Notes under the pieces: model-generated
The model's database searches: none
The model's input: only the letters and a program-made list of their open reading frames with translations
What the model was told of the DNA's origin: nothing
NCBI RefSeq assembly: GCF_003073045.1
Contig: NC_037592.1
Coordinates: 3,011,371-3,075,370 of the forward strand
DNA length: 64,000 nt
Reading direction: 5' to 3'
From: Pomacea canaliculata
Lineage: Eukaryota; Mollusca; Gastropoda; Architaenioglossa; Ampullariidae
Translations under genes and position numbers: made by a program
In this document: positions 1 to 10,468 of the stretch, one piece after another
Position numbering within the stretch: the first letter of the stretch is position 1
Layout of the letters: each line of letters begins with the position of its first letter

Positions 1-3000
1 CACTGAAAGAATGAATCATGAATTGTCCTCTGTTACACTAAGTCCACTGCCAATCCATTGTTTTAAAACCTATGTTGGTAACTCAGACTGAGGAAAATTC
101 AATATTATTTCTGAACTATGAAACAGTCTCACCTCCCCTCAAAAACAAAAAAAAAAAAACCCACAAGTCTCTGGGTACATAAAAAAACATTCTCTTACCT
201 AAACACAATAAACATTACAAATCTTGCATATTATTATCTGCCATGGTGTAACCTGTAGTTGTAATGTTTGCACCCTAATAGATTCATACATGGAAAGCTC
301 TCGCACCAGCCACAACCTTCAGTGATGCTTATAAAATGTCTGAATTCAGGTCAATCCATTTATGCTTCCTCTCAAAAATTTATTTAAAAATACCAACCCA
401 CTCTCTGAGACAACCTAATGACACTGTTACATTACATTATCATGTTAACAACTCTAATTCATAAGGATACATGGTGAGTGTAAATGTTGAGAAGTCACAA
501 ACATGCACTCAAAAAAAGGACAATGTTGGATGACTTCTCAGCGAACAGTTATGAGTATGAATTACCTTGGTGTTTAATGGCCTCAGCATAGATTTTCACA
601 TTCAGGCACCCGCACACAAACACAACCATGGCGAGAAAAGTAGGAAGATCTTGTACAGATGGGCTTTTCCACTCTGTATCTTCTCATTGAGTTACACACC
701 TAAATTTGAAAGAAAAGCTGGATTGAAATTACGAAATTTAATTTATAACGTCCATTCCCAAACTGACAACAAAAGTCATTATAGCATAGTTGTCAGAGAC
801 ATTTAAAAGTTATGTTGTTTGTGAGGATGATAGAGAAAGATCAGGACAGATAAACATTCCTTCAAAAGAGGAAACCCTATAAGCCACAAAACAAAAACAA
901 AAAAAAAAACAAACAAACAAAAACACCAAAAACTGAACAATTGGAAACTGCTCAAAAACTTGAGGCGCAGACTGAAAAATACCTGCATTTAGGGTCAAAA
1001 AAGAAAAACTGCATGTTCAGATAAAATGTGCATGCATATTTTTCTTAATATATATATACTCTTTATGCTTCTCCACCCAGTTAATATGAAATAAAGGTGC
1101 CACAGAGTGCAGAGAGTGAATTTCATTCATCAATTAAAAAAAAAGAAAGTCTTATTCATTAGAATATCATTATTGCCTGAGAAAGTGATTGAATAACAGC
1201 TGCAGCCCTGCAGATCTGAGGTTCAAGGCTACATTTTGAGAAGCAGCCATACAAATCAGACATGCAAGAAGAACATGTCAATGGCATATTTTGCAAGTCA
1301 GATGCTCAAGCAATCCAATGTCTTCACAGTAAATGAGATAAGAGATTTCAAAACACAATTACTTAATAATCTTCCTTCTGTGATCTGATGCTATAAATAT
1401 AAGGATAAGATTGTTTTTCATAAAGATGACACGACACTTCATGATAATCGAACATTATTACATGACCTGTAACTGTAATTAACATAGGCTGCACAGCTCT
1501 CTCTTTCAGGCAACACACTAAACAATTTAGTGAAAACCTTGATTGTGGTACTACAACTGATCCAGTGACACTCTAAATTTTTCTTGTAATGCCAAATTAA
1601 ACAAAACTAGATCAGTCTGAAAGTTGATTTGTTCACATACTGTTTAGCATTTCAATACAACTGAATTTAACCTCAAAAACAGCTTTTTAAGCAGAGGGAA
1701 ATTACAACTTTCATATTACATGTTATGTATCATACTCTGAGACAAAAGATTCACTATGTATTCAAATTAAAAATGTGCACAGCAGTTTCACTTGCACATG
1801 ACAAACAAGACTATTGTTCACTTGACAGACAAGTAAGCACTGAATATACTACTAAATGCTTGAGAACATGGTCACATACTAAGAATAAGACAGTCATAGT
1901 TAGACAAAACTGTTGATGTCTGCACTTGTATTTTACAAGTTTTACAGAAGAGATCATTTTAACATGCTGTATAAACAGAAAGGCAAAAAAAAGAATTTTG
2001 CATGGACGACAAAATGTTTCCTTCCAAAAATTTAGTTCTTTCTAAGCTGTTTGGTAGCAAAACTGCAGACATTTGCATCACATCCTTATTTTTTTAAAAC
2101 CATAATTTTTGAAAGTCAAACTCAACATTTGTATTTAGAAAATGCTATAACCCAACAGCAGCAATAACCTATGGCTTTCACTGCATGATCAGATGAAAAC
2201 TGAAAATTAAATACATGCATCCCATCTGTGGAAATTTTGATTTTACACAAAACAAATGACATAAAGTTTTGAAGTAGTTTATGTATTCAGTTAACTGTTT
2301 ATCACAATGGCATATCTATATTCCTTTTCCTGCCTAGATCTCTTATATAGCAAAGGTTTTGGTTTGGTTTTCGGTCAGCACAGCAATCTTGAGCAATTCT
2401 TATCAGTCATTCAAAGCTTTTTTTAAAAATATTTTTCATTTTGCATGTTGGTTCCACAGCTTGTATGTCCTTGACAGGAACAGTATCGTTTATATTTGTT
2501 CTAAGGTAATAGGTGACAAACAGAGAGATTTGATGATCAGCAACTCAAATAGGTGATTTGAGATCAGCAAATTGTCAGGTAAGCTTCTAGCATTTTGTAT
2601 ATATTAGAAGAAGTACTAACAAGAGTTTGTTTTAATGAGTTTAAGAAAATGCTATGCCTGTATGCAGAAGTAATAGGCACTTGAAATCATATTTACCCTT
2701 CACAGTCCAGCTGCCCAAACCATTGATGAATTGTCAGTTGTGGGTCACAAGGGTGTGTGATGTTGCAGGTATGGTTTTAAGCATAAGCTGGAACTTTTTT
2801 GTTTTTTCTATGATGCACCACTTGGCTTATCCCTATCTTGTTACTAGCAATTGTTCTGTTTACATTTTCCTTAGTGTTTTTTTTTTCGTAACTTTTGCAT
2901 TTTAGCACACTTCTCTAGTTATAACATCCTACTTGGTTTAATAAAGTTGGTAATTTGTCAAATACTTTACTATTATCATTTTTAAAACATGCACTTTTGA

Positions 3001-3300
3001 AAACTATTAATTACCTTTGCTGTTATGTCTATTTTTGTTTTTAAAAAATATTTAGAATTGCTGAGGCACTGGAAGGTTGCGATGCCAGCTTTATATTTAC
3101 AATGCATTCTCCTCGTTCGCAATTCCAAGTTTCACTAGAGAAGGCAGAGACCGAGAGAATTCATTAATTCATCTACTTCTAAAAGCTTTTATAAACATGG
3201 GTAAAATAAAAATGCTGTATAATGATGAGAAACTGTAATTTTTAATGCCTGAAATTTGCTGAAATATCAATTTCTCAGGCACAGCTGATTCTTGTGGTGA
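1..3300. other. AT-rich flank without a recognisable gene
   Basis: No reading frame here looks like a conserved protein, and short frames are scattered on both strands without coding character. The DNA is AT-rich with several A-runs. It could be intron or 3'UTR of a gene lying to the left. One interspersed repeat copy (about 2488-2960) lies inside it. Confidence 0.5.
2488..2960 (+). repeat. Interspersed repeat family A, copy 1
   Basis: This segment aligns by eye with two others in the window (31760-32035 and 35925-36325). Shared blocks include a TTTTAATGAGTT-like start, an AGTAA(T/C)AGGCA(C/T)TTGAAATCA block, CAGTCCAGCTGC, a TCTA(T/C)GATGCAC block and a terminal TTAATAAAGTTGGT. The conserved end with AATAAA suggests the 3' end of a non-LTR element or a non-autonomous derivative. 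No protein is encoded. The precise family is unknown. Confidence 0.6.
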
Positions 3301-3373
3301 CCGGTGACCCACTTCTACACAAAGAACTCGGTCGACTCTCGTAGATTTCTTTGCCTTTTCGATTTAAACTTAC

Positions 3374-3700
3374 CTCTGCAGGTCAAATGATCTCATGAAT
3401 AACACTTAATGCGCAAAACATAAGTTTCCTTCTGACAAGTAGAGAAAACTCGAAGTCTTCGCAAACTGAACAGCGGCTTTATGTTCTTTGCACCGGATAA
3501 GGTTTGTTTTGCCCTCAGCAGCCGAAACCGAGTCTTCAGCTTGGCGAAAGCAGCCTTGTAAAATCAGAAGCTACGTTTTCTCAACGCTGTGTAGTTTTCC
3601 TGTCATACCTATAATCTTGAAAGTGTATGTCACGTGCATGAAACATAGCAGACCCAATTAATAAACATCACTAATCTTATCTTAAAGTCAATCGTCCTTT
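3374..3700 (-). other. Possible non-coding first exon of a divergent gene
   Basis: On the minus strand a strong donor, CTGCAGAG|GTAAGT, ends at 3374. It follows a less AT-rich, CpG-containing stretch about 0.5-0.9 kb upstream of the start of the plus-strand hydrolase gene. This arrangement would fit a 5'UTR exon of a gene transcribed to the left from a shared promoter region. No coding sequence supports it, so this is inference from one splice site and composition. Confidence 0.2.
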
Positions 3701-4237
3701 ACCTTTTCCAAGCACCTGTGTAAACAGAAGTCGGTCAGCGGAATGATACTAAATGTATCATCAAGAAAAAAAACCAACACAATCTACTCATACTTTAGTT
3801 TAATTTCGCTAATCTAACAAAAATTAATAGTGAAGTAAGAAAATTGTAAATTGCAAAATGTATTTAAAATGGATCTGATGTGATCATAATATTTCTTCGA
3901 AAATTTGGAAAGGAAGTAAGGGACGATAGCTCCACTTAATATTAATGTCGTCTGCAACGCTATGCTTGAACGTTCGTGGTGAAAGCATGTGAATCACGTT
4001 TACTACAAGATAGAGGTCGGTGATTGGCGATGCCTGAGATAATGTCATTATCATCTTAAAATCTGTGAAAGAGGCTGTAGTTAGAAGTTATTCAGTGGTC
4101 AATATTTAACCGCTATTTCAATACAGGGCATCTATAACAGGTTTTCCTAATCCCATACAAACATCTCGACTGTGCTCATCTATGTCACTGCTTGACTTCA
4201 GTCTTTTGTAAACTGCTGGAAAGATTTTATTATCAGA

Positions 4238-7200
4238 ATGGGAATATCCACATTAAGAAAGTCAAGCGCACTCAATTCAGCAGCAGTAAATTTGTTAAGA
4301 AATAGTGGAAATGTACAGGCGAGCACAAAGGCAACAATTAACAATTTGCGCGCAAGATCGTTGGAAACAGAAGCACAGACAAATTGGCATCACAAAATCA
4401 CCGTGACGGAGAAAAGCACAAAGAAAAGAGGACAATTTATTAAGCTGGAAGTGTCTGTTATTGACACTCATCCAGGTGAAACAGACCGACCGACAGTAGT
4501 GGCCGTTCACGGGAGTCCAGGGTCAGGAATGGACTTTGAACCCCTTATTTCTCATCTTGTAGAAAGTGGAGTTCGGTTTGTTGCTCCCACAACACCAGGT
4601 ATGTCGTTCAGCATAAGTGTAGCCACGATTCATCTGTGTGGTCTGGATATGTGCATGTGAGTATGTGTGTGTTATTGTGTCACGATAAGCATTAACTGTG
4701 GTAAGACAAACAGTCATGATGCTTGTTTTAGTGCCCTTGACTAATTTTAGAAATAAATTGGAAAACAATTACCATGTACCATTGTAAACATTTCTTGTAC
4801 TGCTATAAATGCAGTAAAAAATGCATACATGCAGATTTTATAAATATTTCTGATAGATGATCATTGTAAAGGCCTTCGATCAATTATGTGCTGTCACTGT
4901 CCTAGGACAGCTGTTAGTTCTTCTGCCAAATTTGATTTTGACACAGCAACTTAAAATGTGTACAATGGTAAAGGTAATTTTGTGACCTTATACTTGATGG
5001 GGAGTGAACGTTGAGTTAGACCCCTCACTTATCTTTGGTCCATCTTTTGTGAGGATGATGCCTTTCTCCACTTAGTTTGATGCCTAACCTCAAAAGTGTA
5101 TGGAGTTGGTTTGTCTCTCCACAGCTGTGTCAGATGTGGAAAGTATTCTGCATCACGAGAGTATCAAAATGTCTAGTCTGTGAGCCTTTGGGTTTGGAGG
5201 CTGTTGCTCTAACCACTATAGACTAATCTGCATCTTCAAAATTATGTATTAGAATAATCCTATGCCTAAAGACAAAGTTCCTTGTACTAAAGGCAATACA
5301 TATTAACCACAAAGCATGGAAGAGTTTTATGTTTACTTCTTTGAAAACTGAGTTTAAAAAAATTCATGCTACAGGATTTGAACCAAGCATTGTGGAACCA
5401 TGGAAACTGCTACATCTGGATTACTCCACAAAGGGGCGAGCTTTGTTGTTGGAAAAAGTTCTGAAAGAAATCAGCGTTGACAGGTATTACCCATACATAC
5501 ATATATTACCATTTTGATTTAAAGCATCCTATCTATTTATTTGTAAAAAAGAAGTATTGATTATGTTCTGCTGCAGCTTAACACTTTAACAATAATACTA
5601 GACATCTGTAGGATGGTTTTAAACTATTTTTTAACACTAATACAGGTTATCTTTAATCAGATGTCACTTTTGCTGTCATAAAAGAGCAAATTCCAAAAGA
5701 AGACGATTGTCAAAAGTCAGTTTCTAATTAATATTGCAGGATGTGCCACCAAAGTTTAAATTTTCATGCATTGTGCATTTTTTCATTTCACATGAACACA
5801 CCCATGCATGCTACATTAACTTAAAAATGTATGCCCCTCTCCACCACTACGATCAAAACCTTTGATCTAGGATTAGGCAATAATTATCTGTGTGCATTAT
5901 TGTATGTTTTGTGTGTGTGTGTGTGTGTATAAGAGAGAGAGTGCATATTTTATCATTGCATTTTATGCATTCAATAATTACAATAAAAATTCATTACTTT
6001 TTAGGATAGATCTTCTAATGTCCCACAGTGCTGGAACTTGGACTGGATATAAGATGGCAGCTGAGTGGGAGTGTGTGAAATCTGCTTGCTTTTTGAACCC
6101 TTGTGGAGCAAGACCACACAAGTATATATATATACCTGTCTATTAATGTGACTCACTTCAATTCATACGAGGGCATTTTTAATTATGTTCTCTGTTGTGG
6201 ACTGTTTGTGGCTCTACAAGAAATACAAGAAATCAAAAGCTGTCTCTTGTTTTTCTCTGTTGACAGAGAGGAAAATGAAAACAAACAACTTTATTCTATT
6301 TAGGAACAGTATAGTACTTTTCATTTCATTCAGCGTTTTTTAAAAAGAATACTGTAGCATGAATATTTCCTAATAAGAATGGAAGCAACATGAAGATAGT
6401 GGTAGAAATGAGTATTCTGTTTATTACATTTGTCGATCAATGACAGTCTTAAGTTATGATATCACAGGTCTCTCCGTCCATTTGCATTTGTGCAAACCCT
6501 GGCTTGGATTTTGCAACAGAGAAGTCTGCATTATCTTTTGATGCCACTGATGGAAAGAGTCTACCAAAAAATAGGTAGAGAGACTGATAATATCCACTTA
6601 TTTAAAGCCATTGATGTTGCCCCATCTTCCATCACATAGAAAACAGTGATTTCTTATAGCAGCTGGAGAGAGTTATTTTCTGTTTAGGATCATACTTTCC
6701 AGAGAAGAAGAATAATGGTAAAAAAATGTGCATCATATAAAAGGTTTTCTAAAAGGGAATGGAATGCATTGATTTTTGCATATAGTTAGATGTTTCAAGC
6801 ATTATTATATAAAGTGATTGTAATTATTATAAACATTATTGTAAATTACAAGGCATTGAACATTAGCTGTGAGTTTTGATCAGTCTAAGCCATTCAATTT
6901 CTTATGCTAAAATGTTCAGGATTTACTGGCATCAAAGGGGGAGACCATATTGTTGTTGCACAGAAAATTGTAACTTCGCAAGGATTTGAAGATGTGAGTG
7001 TTCTAAGAGGGCTTTAACGTAGATGTTTACTGTAGCTGATATCATTTTGAAGGTTAACCTAAATAATGAAATAAACTCTTTACAGTTTAGAGTTTCTTGC
7101 TTATTGGAGGAGTAGTCATGGTTCTTAGGGCTAGGGTTAGTGGTTGAGTGAACTGTAAAGGGTTAAACTTAAAGTTTTTAGCATACCTCTGTCATTAACT

Positions 7201-8567
7201 TGTCACTAAAGTAAGATGATTTATCTTATCAATTTTGGTTTCGGAAAAGCCTACATGGATTGAACTGGATTCTAATTTCTAATGTCATTGAAAATAGCAA
7301 CCAATTTGAGAGATGCAGGCAAATAGCAATGTGGCATTGCCATAGTGGGGAGTCAACTTATGTGAACTAACGGAAATGAGATTTGAACTCTTTCCCAACT
7401 GAAGGTGAAAATTGCAGTGTTCACTGCATTGTGTCCTTTGAATAGCAAAGATTTACTTTGTCATTTATAGGGAACTAATATATGTGTAACAAAGTAGACC
7501 TGGTTATTGGAAATTAAGTCAGACTAGCTTTCAAAGCATTTAGGTAGAGGTCTTAAAATAAAGTTTTTTTTAACTTCCACAAATAGATCTATTTCATATT
7601 CTTTTTTCTTTTTGCCTTGATCATTGTGTGCAAAAGGTGATCATTGTGTCCAGCAACAGCAAAATTAACATTAGTACACCTGAAAGTATTCTGATTTGAT
7701 TCCTTCCTAGAGGTGGTTGTTATGTGCAGATTCAGATGTAATCTCTCAAATTTTACTATGCCTATTCCATTTTACTTATACCTTGCTTTCAGATGCCGAA
7801 ATATGCTTATAAGATACGAGAGCGAAAACTTCCACTAGTGTTTGCCTTCACCTTGAATGACAAGATTGTTGAGACACCTGTGTCAAAAGAAATGTTCCTG
7901 AATCATCTAGGAGTACCTCAGCATAACCTCACTAGGTTCAGTGCAGATCAGACTCCAAGTGGGAACTCTTTTTGTGGTAAGCTCATAAGAATTTATTTTC
8001 AAATAATGAACTCATTTTTTTGATTACTTATTTAAACACAAATTAAAAGGTGTTATTAAAAATCATAAAAAATGCCTTTAAGTAACATTTTTTAGATGAA
8101 ACTTTGAGAATTTTTCTTTTTATGATCTACCTCATATTAGTATCTAAATAATTTTAATAAACACAAAAGGCCCATAAACCTGAAGGACATAGGGGCGTGA
8201 ACTGTGTATTTCACCATGTGCAGGCAGAGATTTAAATAGGTTACACCGTTACAGGATCGAGGCAGGAAAGCTCCGCAATGGTTTCAGTTTTATATGAGGG
8301 AGGGTAAAAATAGGAAAGGGTTGGACTTTGTCTTCCATATTCTGTGCCTTAGACACATTGAACCACTTAAGAGTTCATTGTCTCTACAGTCATCATGCCC
8401 TTGATTTTGAGCTTTACTGCTTTTCTATGTGATTTTCAGCGACAGAAGATGGCTGGGTAGCAAGGGGCCTGCTCTTTGAACGTGGAGGTCATGTTGTGCA
8501 TAAAGCCTACTCTAAGATCATTCTGGAACATATAGCGGATCTTCTGGCACATGCACAAAAGTCTTGA
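4238..8567 (+). CDS. Alpha/beta hydrolase, DUF1057-like, possibly mitochondrial
   Basis: Seven exons join with matching phases: 4238-4598, 5375-5483, 6005-6121, 6468-6574, 6920-6993, 7793-7976 and 8440-8567, giving about 360 residues ending in TGA. The first ~45 residues are rich in Ser, Arg and Leu with almost no acid, like a mitochondrial presequence. The fold markers follow: HGSPGSG (oxyanion-hole loop), APTTPGF, the nucleophile elbow MSHSAGTW, NPCGARPHKSLRPF, FTGIKGGD, LNDKIVE (likely acid) and GGHVVHK (catalytic His). These match the uncharacterised alpha/beta hydrolases known from nematodes and molluscs (Pfam DUF1057 type). The substrate is unknown. The elbow begins with Ser instead of the usual Gly. 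All borders are GT-AG and no break is seen, so the gene looks intact. The family call is firm and the mitochondrial location is a guess from composition. Confidence 0.88.
4980..5226 (-). repeat. tRNA-derived SINE-like element (degenerate)
   Basis: Read on the minus strand, the sequence at 5180-5225 starts TAGTGGTTAGAGCAACAGCC, which resembles a Pol III A box. A weak B-box-like GGCTCACAGACT follows about 20 bases later. It lies in intron 1 of the hydrolase gene. The element is old and its far end is uncertain. Confidence 0.35.
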
Positions 8568-8609
8568 CTGAAACATGTGTTGGCTTTTCTTCTGTCCATA
8601 TGGATACAC

Positions 8610-8615
8610 AATAAA
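8610..8615 (+). terminator. Polyadenylation signal of the hydrolase gene
   Basis: AATAAA lies 43 bases after the stop codon, in the expected 3'UTR position. Confidence 0.65.
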
Positions 8616-9419
8616 AATCTGTGATAATTTATGTTCTAGTGGACTTTGTGTACACAAATTTTTCTGTTTTATTAATGAGGAAAAATGTAAGTCATCCTGA
8701 GAGTCTAGGAAGACTGTCATGTCAAGATGCGTGAGATTCTTGTCAAGACTGGGCTGCCACTGTAGAAGCTTAGCATGGGGGAAACAAATGATGAGTTTTT
8801 GAGTTTTCAAGCAATGTGGTAAATAAAGGGCATGCCGTTAATGCTTCACTGTGAACAGAGCAATGAAATAGTTACATGCATAAGTTATAGAGCTGCATAC
8901 CTAGGATTTCTCATCAAACATTCACCCTGATACAGCCTTCACTGTTGGTCTAAACATGGAAGTTTTTTGTAATATCAATGTTACATGTTTTAGCCAAGAT
9001 TATTCCAACACTGTTTATATAGTTAGTACATAATACACCATGCCTGAGTTTAGTTGGGTGTTATATTAGTGAGTTGTGCTTAGCCAGTATAAAGCTAGGA
9101 TTAAAAAAAAAAAAAAATCAGGCAAATGTTAGCTCCCAGTGTTAGGTACCAATGAATAATAAATATTATAGCTAAGGAAAAACCAACGTCGGATCTATAT
9201 TGTATATTTGCTAGAGTACTGCAGAAAAGAGCTAGCATCCAGGCAGTGTTGTATTGTCATCTGGTATTGCTTATGTTGGAAAATCTGTGTGTGTGTGCGT
9301 GTGTGAAACTATATATTGAATTTAATATTCTAGTTGCCCGTGAACAGATTTGGTGGAAGCAGCATTATGTTTATAAAAAAACAAAGTGCCTCTCAAACAC
9401 CCCCCGAATTCGCTTTGTT
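8616..9419. other. Intergenic DNA
   Basis: No coding exon is visible. The stretch holds an A-tract of about 14 bases near 9103 and a short TG/CG microsatellite near 9285-9303. Confidence 0.5.
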
Positions 9420-9815
9420 TAGGAGAAGCTGCAAGAGGCAAAAGCTGCAGGTCTTCAAGGCGAAAGTTAGAGGAAAATTTGGCGCGTTAAACCTGTGGAT
9501 TGTGATGTAGACACTCTCACTGGAAACATCAAAGAGGAGCTACTATCGACAGCCAAGGAGGTTCTAGGACGATATGGGAATAAGAAACAGCCACAGGTCA
9601 CGAATGACATCCTAAATCTTTGTGACCAAAGGAGGGCACCGAAGGGTGGCCAAAGCAAGAACTGGCTTACGAAGGTCACAGACTGGACTGGTCGTCCTGT
9701 ACAGGACCTGCTGACTATCGCCCACAACAGGCAAGAGAGGTGGGTCCTGTCAGCTGCCGCGTCCATCCATGTGATCTCCTCAACCACAGGTGGCGGTCAA
9801 GGGACGGTTGACTGA
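9420..9815 (+). mobile_element. RTE-like LINE relic: pre-RT linker joined to 3' tail
   Basis: The frame reads KVRGKFGALNL, then DCDVDTLTGNIKEEL, STAKEVLGR and DILNLCDQRR. This is the linker that separates endonuclease and reverse transcriptase in RTE-type LINE ORFs. At about 9640 it passes directly into GGQSKNWLTKVTDWTGRPVQ and LLTIAHNRQERWVLSAAAS, which is the C-terminal tail of such ORFs, ending in TGA at 9815. The whole reverse transcriptase core is missing between the two parts, so this is an internally deleted copy. A second tail copy lies on the other strand at 10690-10915. Confidence 0.7.
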
Positions 9816-10468
9816 CAAAAAAATGAACACTGACATGAATCATTAAGCACACTGAATTCCCACACAGCAAATGTAAATGGTAAGCACCCTTAAACATAGT
9901 AAAAGGATTTATTTTTGTTTAGCCCAGTGCAACAACTTGAAGGTGTGTTTCTTATCTAGCAGCTATCATTTCGACAATATGGCACCTACTGACATGACCT
10001 GACTTGTAGAATGTTAACATATCACTGACACCGTGTACTTTTTAAAAAAATACATTTGGTACCAGTGATGTTCGTAGAAATGCACTGGAAATGAAAAATG
10101 CTGTGCGACATGAAATAAAGTGGATACTGTTTAAAACTTGTTTCTCTCACCACTCTCACCCCACCCCATTGTGTGCGTACGTTCGTGTATATGTCAGTCA
10201 TACCTGTAAGCACAAAGAAAGGCGCAACCAACGTTGCCTGGCTTGTGGGTTTTAATCACACTCCCTCCTTATCGATATGCTAAGTATTTCGTGGCATTAT
10301 CCGCCTCAGGCACAGGTAAAAGTACCTGCAAAAGTTAAGACACGCGCTTATCATGAGATGCGATTAGCTTAATAGGACTGTCACGGCGAAGACACGTGTA
10401 CAAAAGAAGTCGGTAAAGGGTTCCTTCATAGAAGAAGCAGTGGAAAAATAGTTTACAAGAGAGACAAA

